Program-made: the position numbers and the translations under genes
Assembly: GCA_036377075.1 (NCBI GenBank)
Contig: DASUZB010000151.1
Location: 1-8,568 of the forward strand
Length of the DNA stretch: 8,568 nucleotides
Source: DASUZB01 sp036377075
GTDB taxonomy: Bacteria; Actinomycetota; CALGFH01
Direction of reading: 5' to 3'
Part shown: piece after piece, positions 1 to 6,359 of the stretch
Position numbering within the stretch: the stretch's first letter is position 1
Layout: each line of letters starts with the position of its first letter
Notes under the pieces: generated by a model
Database searches by the model: none
Seen by the model: only the letters and a program-made list of their open reading frames with translations
Told to the model about the DNA's origin: nothing

Positions 1-13
1 CGCGGGAGCTGAC

Positions 14-1249
14 TCACCGCGAGCGGGACGCCGCCCGCGAGCGCCGCAGCCACAGCGACACGCTGCTGGGCTGCATGGTCCGTTCGACCACCGCCAGCAG
101 CTCGGCGGTGAGGGTGTCCAGGTCGACGTGCTGGCGCAGCCGGGCGCTGAACGCGGCGATGGTGCGCTCGGCGTCGTAGCGGCGCCGGTCGAAGCGGCGG
201 TCGACCAGCTCTTGGACGCGGCGGCGGGCGGGCTGGAACAGCGCGGCGACCGCCAGGGTGGCGGCGGCCACCACCAGGGGGGAGTCCCGGCCGAGGAGCT
301 GGCCGAGCCCGAGGACCGCGGCGGCGTAGCAGCCGCCGAGCAGCACCGTCAGCAGGGTGTAGGCGAGGGTGCGGCTGACGAGGCGGTCCAGGTCGTAGAG
401 GCGGTAGCGCTGGATCGCCGCGCCGGTCGCCAGCGGCAGGACCGCCAGGCAGATCCCCGCCGCGAACAACGGCACCGCCGTGGCGCCCAGCGCCATGCCG
501 ACCCCGACGACCGCCGCCCCCACCCCCGTCACGGCGGCCGCGAACGCGATCCAGCGCAGCTGCTGGCGCTCCACCCCGCTGGCGCGGCGGAAGCGCACCA
601 CCAGCGACGCGGCCCCGACCGCCAGGCCGCCGACGGTGACGCCGAACGCGGCGACGATGGCGACCACCACGGCACTGGCGAGGGCGGGGATGGTGACCGG
701 GTCGACGGCCGGCTGGTAGGGCGGGATCACCAGGCCGGGCCCGACCGTCAGCGCCGTGAGGAAGACCACCGGCGCGGCCGCGGCCACCACGGCCCACCAG
801 CGCCAGCGGCGCGAGGGCAGCGACCCGCTCGGGGTGAGCAGCAGCACGAAACCGACGATGGCGAGGCCGACGATCGTGGTCGCCGGGCTGTAGATCGCCA
901 CCCAGCGGGCGGCCGGGAGCGCACCGGGCCGGGCGACCAGCCCGTAGCGCGCGTAGCCGTCGGCCACCCCCGACGCCGTCACCGACAGCCCCAGCGCCAG
1001 CAGCAGCCAGCCGACCGGGTGGCGACGCCGCTGGCCGGCCAGCACCGCCCCGACCGTCGCGGCGATCACGATGGCCAGCAGGTACGGGATCGTGCTCGCG
1101 TCGAGCTGGGTCAGGTCGGGCCGGCCAGCCTGGCGCAGCAGGTGGTCGAACCAGGGAACGCTGGCGAGGCCGAGGATGGCCAGCGCCCAGAGTGCCCAGG
1201 CCAGCCCGGCCGGCCCCCACCGCCACGCCGGTCGCCCGCCGGCGGTCAC
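14..1249 (-). CDS. Polytopic membrane protein, sensor-kinase-like input module without kinase domain
   Basis: A 411-residue integral membrane protein. About ten hydrophobic stretches are visible, near residues 14-33, 53-72, 79-97, 122-139, 150-172, 188-215, 232-254, 257-279, 294-318 and 322-340, separated by Arg-rich loops. The segment after the last helices (about 340-400) is cytoplasmic in character and contains QELVDRRFDRRRYDAERT and a helical stretch ending in SLWL. This is the linker that follows the membrane part in many actinobacterial NarL-type sensor histidine kinases. There the chain continues into GAF, dimerisation and ATPase domains; here it stops at residue 411, with no H-box or N/G boxes. 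The GTG start at 1247-1249 is chosen because GGGAGGA (1254-1260) lies 4 bp upstream. Ligand and partner are unknown. It may be a stand-alone sensor signalling to a separate kinase, or a truncated relative. Membrane location is clear; function is inference. Confidence 0.85.
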   Translation of the reverse strand: MTAGGRPAWRWGPAGLAWALWALAILGLASVPWFDHLLRQAGRPDLTQLDASTIPYLLAIVIAATVGAVLAGQRRRHPVGWLLLALGLSVTASGVADGYARYGLVARPGALPAARWVAIYSPATTIVGLAIVGFVLLLTPSGSLPSRRWRWWAVVAAAAPVVFLTALTVGPGLVIPPYQPAVDPVTIPALASAVVVAIVAAFGVTVGGLAVGAASLVVRFRRASGVERQQLRWIAFAAAVTGVGAAVVGVGMALGATAVPLFAAGICLAVLPLATGAAIQRYRLYDLDRLVSRTLAYTLLTVLLGGCYAAAVLGLGQLLGRDSPLVVAAATLAVAALFQPARRRVQELVDRRFDRRRYDAERTIAAFSARLRQHVDLDTLTAELLAVVERTMQPSSVSLWLRRSRAASRSR

Positions 1250-1331
1250 GTGTTCCTCCCGAGCACCGCGCCCCCAAGCGTCGTGGATCGGCTCCCAGGG
1301 TGGCCAACCCCCGTCCCGGGAACGTTACGGG

Positions 1332-1655
1332 TCAGCCCCGGTTGCTGGACGCCGTGGTCTGGACGAGCTTGAACTTGGCGCCGTGCCCGGCGTCCCGCTC
1401 GATCTCCGGAACCGGTACGACCTCGACGGGTGGCGGCGACGCCCCGGCGGCCCGCAGCTCCTGGATGAGGGCGGCGCGGACGCGGACCGGGGTGTCCGGC
1501 GGCGCGGTCGGGCGCAGGACGACGCGCACGTGCAGGCCTGCCCGGTCGTGGCGGACCTGGTACTGGCGGACCTCGGGGAGCGCCGTGAACGGCGCCCGCA
1601 GCCGCAACGGGTGCACGGCCCGGCCTTGGCTCGACGAGCGGGTGGTGGCGGTCAT
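1332..1655 (-). CDS. Orphan C-terminal domain of a PaaK-type (phenylacetate-CoA ligase-like) adenylating enzyme
   Basis: A 107-residue protein. From about residue 15 it matches, from memory of the family, the C-terminal lid domain of PaaK/phenylacetate-CoA ligase-like enzymes: HPLRLRAPFTALPEVRQYQV, an RVVLR strand, a helix ending in AAGASPPPVEV, and the closing motif EIERDAGHGAKFKLV with the conserved C-terminal lysine region. Family enzymes are about 400-450 residues long; the whole N-terminal adenylation core (ATP-binding loops, acyl pocket) is absent, so it should not catalyse ligation alone. It lies 29 bp downstream of the TetR gene on the same strand, so the two are probably cotranscribed. 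The ATG at 1653-1655 has AAGGGGG (1663-1669) 7 bp upstream. It could be a relic of a lost full-length ligase or a free-standing small domain. Intact start, stop and ribosome site favour a translated protein; its role is unknown. Confidence 0.7.
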   Translation of the reverse strand: MTATTRSSSQGRAVHPLRLRAPFTALPEVRQYQVRHDRAGLHVRVVLRPTAPPDTPVRVRAALIQELRAAGASPPPVEVVPVPEIERDAGHGAKFKLVQTTASSNRG

Positions 1656-1684
1656 GGCAGGGCCCCCTTGTCCTCTCCTCCGTC

Positions 1685-2293
1685 CTACCGCCGGACGAAG
1701 CCCATCACGTAGGCCACGAACAGCTCCTCGAACTGGGCCAGCGGCGTGGCCTCGGGGTCCAGCAGCCGTTCCAGGCCCAGGCCGCGGCTGAGCGCGTAGG
1801 TGCCGCGGACCACCTCCCTGGCAGGAACCATGAACTCGATCCCCCAGCGCCGGACGGACTCCTCGACCAGCTCGGTCACCTCGTCGATCAGGCGCTCGTG
1901 CCGCTCGGCGACCCGGCGCCGCAGCTCGGGCCGGCGCGACGCGTGGGTCCAGAACTCCACGTAGACCCCGGTCCAGTCGGGATGCTCCCGGGCGTACTGG
2001 GCGAACTCCCTGGCGCTGGCGCGTAGGCCCGCCTCCGGCGAGGGCGCGTCCAGCAGCAGGTCGGCGTGCAACGGCACGCGCCAGCGGCTCTCGGCGTCCA
2101 GCACGGCCAGGAACAGGTCGTCCTTGTCCTCGAAGTTGGAGTAGACGGCACCGAAGGTGTAGCCGGCCTCCTCGGCGATCGCCGCCAGGGAGGCGCCGTG
2201 GAAGCCGTCGCGCAGGAACACCCGCTGCGCCGCGTCCAGCAGCTCGGCGCGGGTCTGCTGCTTGCGCTCCGCACGGGTGAGCCGCTGCCGCAC
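1685..2293 (-). CDS. TetR/AcrR family transcriptional regulator
   Basis: A 202-residue one-component repressor-type protein. The N-terminal DNA-binding domain covers about residues 10-60: a helix ending AQRVFLRDGFHGASLAAIA, then the recognition region EEAGYTFGAVYSNFEDKDDLF, a standard TetR helix-turn-helix signature. Residues about 70-202 form the helical ligand-binding/dimerisation domain, with no recognisable ligand class. The GTG start at 2291-2293 is supported by GAGGAGG (2299-2305) 5 bp upstream. The gene is transcribed divergently from the UBP zinc finger gene at 2385. The 91-bp region between them holds two palindromes suited to a dimeric repressor, so autoregulation and control of the divergent gene are likely. 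Downstream, after 29 bp, lies the orphan PaaK C-terminal domain gene, suggesting an operon. Inducer and further targets cannot be read from the sequence. Confidence 0.93.
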   Translation of the reverse strand: MRQRLTRAERKQQTRAELLDAAQRVFLRDGFHGASLAAIAEEAGYTFGAVYSNFEDKDDLFLAVLDAESRWRVPLHADLLLDAPSPEAGLRASAREFAQYAREHPDWTGVYVEFWTHASRRPELRRRVAERHERLIDEVTELVEESVRRWGIEFMVPAREVVRGTYALSRGLGLERLLDPEATPLAQFEELFVAYVMGFVRR

Positions 2294-2298
2294 CCAGG

Positions 2299-2305
2299 CC
2301 TCCTC
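2299..2305 (-). promoter_or_regulatory. Shine-Dalgarno sequence of the TetR gene
   Basis: On the minus strand GAGGAGG ends 5 bp before the GTG at 2293. No other start in this frame has comparable support, so this site fixes the TetR N terminus. Confidence 0.75.
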
Positions 2306-2313
2306 GTTCAGAT

Positions 2314-2344
2314 GTGACCGCTATCTGAATAGCATCACTATCAT
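2314..2344 (+). promoter_or_regulatory. Putative promoter of the zinc finger gene with palindrome in its spacer
   Basis: GTGACC (2314-2319) resembles the TTGAC -35 element and TATCAT (2339-2344) is a good -10 hexamer; the 19-bp spacer is on the long side. The 14-bp imperfect palindrome GCTAT-CTGA-ATAGC (2320-2333) lies exactly inside the spacer, a classical position for a TetR-family operator. Expected transcription start is near 2351. Prediction from consensus only. Confidence 0.4.
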
Positions 2345-2368
2345 GATTGCGATGCAATCGACCATCAA
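2340..2368 (-). promoter_or_regulatory. Putative promoter of the TetR gene with palindrome in its spacer
   Basis: On the minus strand TTGATG (2363-2368) and CATGAT (2340-2345) are separated by 17 bp and would start transcription near 2333, upstream of the TetR GTG. The perfect inverted repeat GATTGC-GAT-GCAATC (2345-2359) lies in the spacer and slightly overlaps the -10. Its -10 also overlaps the -10 proposed for the divergent promoter, so polymerase binding could be mutually exclusive. Prediction from consensus only. Confidence 0.4.
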
Positions 2369-2384
2369 GCCCCGAGGAGCCGAC

Positions 2385-2720
2385 GTGGCACGAGCCGTCT
2401 ACCCTTGGCGTGGGATATCCGATGCGGTCGTGGAGATGACGATGGAGATCTGCACCCACCTTGATCAGATCAAGCTCACCGAGCCGCCGGCGGAGATCGC
2501 CGGTTGCGAGGAGTGCCTGAAGATCGGAGGCGTCTGGGTCCACCTGCGGATGTGCGAGACCTGCGGCAAGATCGGCTGCTGCGACTCCTCCCCCAACCGC
2601 CACGCCAGCGGCCATGCCAGCGCCGACAACCACCCCATCGCCCGCTCGGTGGAGCCCGGCGAGGACTGGAGCTGGTGCTACTTCGACCAGGTCGACTTCG
2701 TCATCGACACCAGCGGCTGA
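2385..2720 (+). CDS. UBP-type zinc finger domain protein
   Basis: A 111-residue protein made almost entirely of one UBP-type (ubiquitin-specific-protease-like) zinc finger. Apparent metal ligands are C23 and H25 (ICTHLD), C41 and C44 (GCEEC), C57 and C60 (MCETCG), C65, H73, H77 and H83. The family core WVHLRMC, GCCDSSPNRHA and SVEPGEDWSWCY is intact. In eukaryotes this fold binds the free C-terminal glycines of ubiquitin. Many actinobacteria carry such free-standing copies, whose partner is not established. I chose the GTG at 2385-2387 because GAGGAG (2374-2379) lies 5 bp upstream; internal ATGs at 2436 and 2442 (residues 18 and 20) lack an equally good site. It is divergent from the TetR gene and convergent with the phosphotransferase gene. 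No signal peptide or membrane segment, so cytoplasmic. Confidence 0.9.
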   Translation: MARAVYPWRGISDAVVEMTMEICTHLDQIKLTEPPAEIAGCEECLKIGGVWVHLRMCETCGKIGCCDSSPNRHASGHASADNHPIARSVEPGEDWSWCYFDQVDFVIDTSG

Positions 2721-2721
2721 G

Positions 2722-2765
2722 CACCGGGGCCACCTGGGCGACGGACAGCGGCTCAGGTGCCGGTG
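2722..2765. terminator. Candidate bidirectional terminator hairpin between convergent genes
   Basis: Nested inverted repeats: CACCGG (2722-2727) pairs with CCGGTG (2760-2765) and CACCTG (2731-2736) with CAGGTG (2754-2759), giving a 12-bp stem with a 3-nt bulge and a 17-nt loop. It fills the 32-bp gap between the zinc finger stop (2720) and the phosphotransferase stop (2753) and runs into the end of the latter. There is no T-tract on either strand, so this is a weak or non-canonical terminator at best. Confidence 0.35.
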
Positions 2766-3853
2766 AGCGCCCTGCGGCCCCAGCCGGCGACCAGGCGCAG
2801 CATGCCTGCCCGGCCGCGCAGGATCTCCTCCGGGCCGCGCCGGTCGTAGAACCTGGAAATCGTGCCGCCGGCCAGCCGCTGCAGCATCAGCGGCGCGAGC
2901 CAGCAGTACTTGGCCGCCCCGGTCACCGCGATCGCGTGCCGCACCTGCGCGTCGCGGCCACGCCAGCCGCCCGCGCGCAACCCGGCCAGGTAGCCGGCGG
3001 TGACCACCTGGTCGATCTCGGGCAGCAGGTCGGGGTCGATCAGGCCGTCGGCGACGCTGTCGGGGATCAGGTTGCCGACGTCCTCGCCAACCGCCCCGGC
3101 GCCGGCGAACGCCCAGTCCAGTAGCACGATCTCGTCGCCCGGCCCGTCGCGAGCGATCAGGTTCATCGGCCAGACGTCCAGGTGGCAGGTCGTCTGCGGC
3201 AGCGCCTCGGCCAGGTCGAGTAGGTCTCCGCGCCGCCGCCACAACCGCCGCAGCCCGGCGCGCAGCTCCGGCGTCCAGGCCGCCGTCGCCAGCGGATGGT
3301 CCCAGGCGACCGGCTCGCTGATCGGCTGCCTGGTCACGTACTGCCGCAGCCAGCGCCGCGACAGCCACGGGTGGGGCGGGTCGCGGCCGGCCCAGCTGGC
3401 CTGGGCGCGACCCAGCCGCTCGGCGGCGTCGGCCAGGCGGGCCACCGGCCAACGCGGGCCCGGGAGCCCGGCGACGTCCTCCAGCCACAGGGCCACCGTG
3501 CCCGGGCGCGGCTCCACCGCCGCCAGCAGCCGCGGCGCGCCCAGCCCGGCGTCGGCGTACACGCGGTAGGCGAAGCCGGTTTGGTAGGCCAGCGGCTCGC
3601 GGCGCCAGTGGTTCCAGTGGTCGCCGCGCTCGCTGGTCTCCCAGGCCGCGTCACCACCGCCAGCCGCCTTCGCGACCTTCAGCACGGCCCGGCCAGCCGG
3701 GCCCTGCACCCGCCAGATGCCGCCGGTGGCCTGGTTGCCCGCGTTGTGGGGCAACTCCCGCACCCGCAGCGCCGGGCCGTCGTCGCCGAGCGCCGCCGCC
3801 ACGGCGGGAATGAGCAAACCGCTCGGCAGCGTAGCGTCCATGCCCGCCACCAT
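2753..3853 (-). CDS. APH-family phosphotransferase (small-molecule kinase-like)
   Basis: A 366-residue protein of the aminoglycoside phosphotransferase/choline kinase superfamily, which transfers the ATP gamma-phosphate to a hydroxyl on a small molecule. Visible motifs: the N-lobe lysine K59 in AVLKVAK, a likely partner E86 in HWRREPLAYQ, the Brenner-type catalytic loop TTCHLDVWPMN with D226 and N231, the metal-binding D246 in LLDWAFAG, and the following GEDVGNL. All catalytic elements are present, so it should be active. The substrate cannot be read out and resistance should not be assumed. The ATG at 3853 is taken as start; another in-frame ATG at 3841 is possible, since neither has a strong Shine-Dalgarno (AGG about 6 bp before the first). 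It is a single-gene unit: convergent with the zinc finger gene and divergent from the protease gene across 215 bp. Confidence 0.85.
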   Translation of the reverse strand: MVAGMDATLPSGLLIPAVAAALGDDGPALRVRELPHNAGNQATGGIWRVQGPAGRAVLKVAKAAGGGDAAWETSERGDHWNHWRREPLAYQTGFAYRVYADAGLGAPRLLAAVEPRPGTVALWLEDVAGLPGPRWPVARLADAAERLGRAQASWAGRDPPHPWLSRRWLRQYVTRQPISEPVAWDHPLATAAWTPELRAGLRRLWRRRGDLLDLAEALPQTTCHLDVWPMNLIARDGPGDEIVLLDWAFAGAGAVGEDVGNLIPDSVADGLIDPDLLPEIDQVVTAGYLAGLRAGGWRGRDAQVRHAIAVTGAAKYCWLAPLMLQRLAGGTISRFYDRRGPEEILRGRAGMLRLVAGWGRRALTGT

Positions 3854-4054
3854 ACCGACCTGCCAGCCGCCGAGGGTCGCCGGCCAGCCACTGCAGCGGC
3901 ACGAGGGGTTCCGGGTCGTGGGCTGACAGGATTCTCGGGATCGAGGCCTTTAGTGCTCCGGCGTGGCAGGCTTCACCGGACGACCGCGACCAACCGTGCG
4001 CAGCGGACGGTCGTGGCATAGCGCAGAAGTCGGCGGGTGACCTCGGCCCGCTGG

Positions 4055-4062
4055 AAGGAGGT
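4055..4062 (+). promoter_or_regulatory. Shine-Dalgarno sequence of the protease gene
   Basis: AAGGAGGT, a full match to the anti-16S consensus, lies 6 bp before the ATG at 4069. It is the strongest ribosome site in the window and suggests high translation. No convincing -35/-10 pair was found in 3854-4054: CTGACA (3923-3928) has no well-spaced -10. Confidence 0.85.
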
Positions 4063-4068
4063 CCACCG

Positions 4069-5400
4069 ATGGATCCAAGGATCCCGGTCGTCCGGCCACA
4101 GAACCTCGTCAAGGCCCGCCCCCCTCGCCGGCGCCTGGGAGCGCTGGCCGTCGCCATGATGGCGGCGGTCGCGGTCCTCGCTCCCGGCCTGACCAGACCG
4201 GTGTCGGCCGCACCGGCGTCCGGCGACTACATCGTCACGCTCCGGGACGGCACCGACGCCAAGGCGTTCGCGGCCGCCGCCGACGCGCGGCCCGGGGTGG
4301 ACGTCGAGCAGGTCTACACCGTGGCGCTCAGCGCCTTCGAGGCGAGGCTCACCACTCCCGCGAGGTCACAGCTCGCCCAGGACCCGGCCGTGCAGTTCAT
4401 CTCGCCGAACCGGACCTTCAAGGCCGCCGCCCAGGTCCTGCCAACCGGGGTGGACCGCATCGAAGGCGACCAGTCCACGGCGTACGTGGCCGGCTCCTCG
4501 GTCACCACCCCGGTGGCGGTGCTCGACACCGGCGTCGCCCCCGATCCTGACCTGAACGTCCAGCCCATCGGCTTCAACTGTGTCGGCGGCGTCGGCTGGT
4601 CGGACCTGAACGGGCACGGCACCCACGTCGCCGGGATCATCGGCGCCAGGAACAACACCGTCGGCGTGGTCGGCGTGGCTCCGGGCGCACCGATCTACCC
4701 GATCCAAGTGCTGAACAGCGCGGGCAACGGCTCCGATGCCAGCGTCCTGTGCGGCATCGTGTGGACGGCCACCGTCGGGAGGATCCTGGGCGTCAGGGTG
4801 GCGAACCTGTCGGCCGGCACCTTCGGCAGCGACGACGGCAACTGCGGGCGGACCAACGGCGACCCGGTCCACCTCGCCATCTGCAACGCCACCTCCGGCG
4901 GCGTCCTGTTCGTGGTGTCGGCCGGCAACACCGGCGGCGCGATCACGTTCACCATCCCCGCCAGCTACGACGAGGTGCTCACCGCCACCTGGATGACCGA
5001 CTACGACGGCAGTCCCTCCAGGACTTCCCCACCGGCCGGTTGCGACCAGGGGCCGGACGACCGGGCCTCGGGCAACTCGAGCTGGGCCTACGACGTCGAC
5101 CAGAACCACATCCTGGCTGCTCCTGGCAGTTGCATCACCAGCACCTCGAACACGGGTGGCACGGCGGTGATGTCGGGCTCGAGCATGGCCGCTCCCCACG
5201 TCGCCGGCACGGTGGCGCTGTGCATCGATCGGGGAGCCTGCCACGGCACCGCGGCCGACGTCATGCAACGAGTCCGCTCCGACGCGGCCGCCCGTCCCTC
5301 GACGTACGGCTTCGACGGCGACCCGTGGCGCCCGATCGTGGCGCAAGGCAGCGGGGTCACCCAGAACTATGGCTACCTCGTCTACGCCGGAGGCTACTGA
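4069..5400 (+). CDS. Secreted S8 family subtilisin-like serine protease
   Basis: A 443-residue exported endopeptidase precursor. Residues 1-48 form a signal sequence: a basic region PPRRRLG, a hydrophobic core about 24-40, and probable cleavage after VSA near residue 47. The twin arginine near the core permits Tat export but the motif is not a clean match. Residues about 53-118 resemble the inhibitor I9 propeptide (DYIVTLRDG ... VQFISPNRTFKA). The catalytic domain follows, with the triad D153 in AVLDTGV, H183 in NGHGTHVAG and S372 in MSGSSMAAPHVAG (GSS replacing the usual GTS), plus the oxyanion-hole N287 in VVSAGNTGG. The mature part has eight cysteines (171, 228, 259, 272, 325, 355, 385, 391), compatible with four disulphides and an extracellular location. 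It is divergent from the phosphotransferase gene and convergent, 18 bp apart, with the propeller gene. The substrate is unknown, probably general proteolysis. Confidence 0.95.
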   Translation: MDPRIPVVRPQNLVKARPPRRRLGALAVAMMAAVAVLAPGLTRPVSAAPASGDYIVTLRDGTDAKAFAAAADARPGVDVEQVYTVALSAFEARLTTPARSQLAQDPAVQFISPNRTFKAAAQVLPTGVDRIEGDQSTAYVAGSSVTTPVAVLDTGVAPDPDLNVQPIGFNCVGGVGWSDLNGHGTHVAGIIGARNNTVGVVGVAPGAPIYPIQVLNSAGNGSDASVLCGIVWTATVGRILGVRVANLSAGTFGSDDGNCGRTNGDPVHLAICNATSGGVLFVVSAGNTGGAITFTIPASYDEVLTATWMTDYDGSPSRTSPPAGCDQGPDDRASGNSSWAYDVDQNHILAAPGSCITSTSNTGGTAVMSGSSMAAPHVAGTVALCIDRGACHGTAADVMQRVRSDAAARPSTYGFDGDPWRPIVAQGSGVTQNYGYLVYAGGY

Positions 5401-5401
5401 T

Positions 5402-5430
5402 TGGTCCGACTGACGGGTTCAGAGCGACCA
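5402..5430. terminator. Weak candidate hairpin between convergent protease and propeller genes
   Basis: TGGTC (5402-5406) pairs with GACCA (5426-5430) and CTGA (5410-5413) with TCAG (5419-5422), separated by a 3x3 internal loop and with a 5-nt apical loop. It spans the 18-bp gap between the two stop codons. The stem is short and has no T-tract, so this is tentative. Confidence 0.22.
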
Positions 5431-6291
5431 GGGACCCGGGAAGCGCGCCGAGTGGACCTGGTACGACAGGGCGTCGTCGCCCCCGGCGAGCGCCGCGTAC
5501 CACATGCGCAGCGACCCGTCGTTGAGCCTGAGGACGCACGGGCTGGACACGCCGCCCGCCTCCGCCCAGTCACCCGATGCCGCCAGGACGGTCCCGTGGC
5601 GATTCCATGACAGACCGTCGGCCGAACTCGCCACGGCGATGCTGACCGTTCCGCCGTCGTCGCTTGCGTAGAACAGGTAGAGGGTCCTCGCGATCTCGAT
5701 CACGCACGGATGGGAGACCGCCAGCTCGCCAGCCATGGGCTCGAGGACCTTCCCGACGCGGTCCCAGGAGGCACCGGTCGGCGAGACCGCCGCGAGGACC
5801 GCCGCGTGGCGGCTGTCGCGCGAGCCGTCGTAGCCGCAGAAGAACAGCCACCAGCCTGCCTCCGTTCTGAGCAGGCACGGGTGGCTGGCGCCGAGGGCCT
5901 CGTCGGAGCCTCGCTGCATGAAGGTTCCCTGCGCGGTCCAGCGCCGTCCGTCGTCCGAGGTGGCCATGTGGAGCCTGGTCGCCTCGCCGTCGAACCCCGC
6001 GTAGGCCATGAGGTAGCCGCCCAGCGTGCGCACGACGCACGGGGACTCGACGCCGTACTGGTCGCTGTCGCCGGCGAACCCGGCGTCGATCGCGACCCCC
6101 AGCCGCTCCCAGGGGCCACTGGGCCGGCGGACCGCTGCCAGGATCCGTCCGGTGGTGCCGTCGTGGCCCGAGTACCACATGCGCAGGGTATCGCCGGCCT
6201 CCTGGAGCACCCACGGCCGCAGCGCGCGCAGGCCGTCGGCCTCGGCAGGCGAGCCCGAGGCGAACGCTGCTCCCTCCCGGATCCATTTCAT
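5419..6291 (-). CDS. Five-bladed beta-propeller glycosidase-like protein
   Basis: A 290-residue protein built from five repeats of 54-57 residues, starting near residues 25, 82, 136, 193 and 249. Each has the pattern S-P-C-V/L, a YL-MWY- or WLFF-like strand, G-DG, an A/S-strand, then DG--W followed by RVG or QG. This is the five-bladed propeller arrangement of GH43/GH32/GH130-type glycosidases and phosphorylases. Blade 1 has RPWV instead of SPCV; the other four keep a cysteine at the same place (85, 139, 196, 252). There is no signal peptide, so it is predicted cytoplasmic. I cannot identify catalytic carboxylates with confidence, so it may be an enzyme on oligosaccharides or a non-catalytic binding protein. 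The ATG at 6289-6291 has GGAGAGG (6301-6307) 9 bp upstream. The STAS gene lies 68 bp upstream on the same strand, so cotranscription is possible. Confidence 0.8.
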   Translation of the reverse strand: MKWIREGAAFASGSPAEADGLRALRPWVLQEAGDTLRMWYSGHDGTTGRILAAVRRPSGPWERLGVAIDAGFAGDSDQYGVESPCVVRTLGGYLMAYAGFDGEATRLHMATSDDGRRWTAQGTFMQRGSDEALGASHPCLLRTEAGWWLFFCGYDGSRDSRHAAVLAAVSPTGASWDRVGKVLEPMAGELAVSHPCVIEIARTLYLFYASDDGGTVSIAVASSADGLSWNRHGTVLAASGDWAEAGGVSSPCVLRLNDGSLRMWYAALAGGDDALSYQVHSARFPGPWSL

Positions 6292-6359
6292 CCGACTGAA
6301 CCTCTCCGTGGTCCGACGAGCGGGTGCCCGTCGTCGCTCAGTTGGCCGCGAAGAACCAG

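Noticed and set aside
1250..1331. Short inverted repeat CCCGT/ACGGG (1310-1314, 1327-1331) after the orphan PaaK-domain gene, considered as a terminator.
   Set aside because: Only a 5-bp stem with a 12-nt loop and no T-tract; not distinguishable from chance.
128..1372. A 414-codon open frame on the plus strand opposite the membrane protein gene.
   Set aside because: Low-complexity Arg/Gly/Asp/Gln-rich translation antisense to a gene with clear transmembrane segments and a good ribosome site.
2262..2384. Longer start for the zinc finger protein upstream of 2385.
   Set aside because: It would run through the tetR start and both palindromes; the GTG at 2385 has a well-placed GAGGAG.
1332..3488. 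A 718-codon open frame on the minus strand.
   Set aside because: Only its last 107 codons (1332-1655) carry family-like sequence. The rest is out-of-frame Arg/Ala/Gly-rich translation across the TetR, zinc finger and phosphotransferase genes, an artefact of high GC.
3854..4068. 215-bp divergent intergenic region searched for promoters, and a minus-strand frame (3651-4157) crossing it.
   Set aside because: CTGACA (3923-3928) lacks a well-spaced -10 and an imperfect CCGG repeat near 3958-3979 is too short to interpret. The crossing frame has no domain character and overlaps both flanking genes.
4366..5346. A 326-codon minus-strand frame and other frames overlapping the protease gene.
   Set aside because: The plus-strand protease has an intact signal peptide, propeptide and triad; the antisense frames show no recognisable domain.
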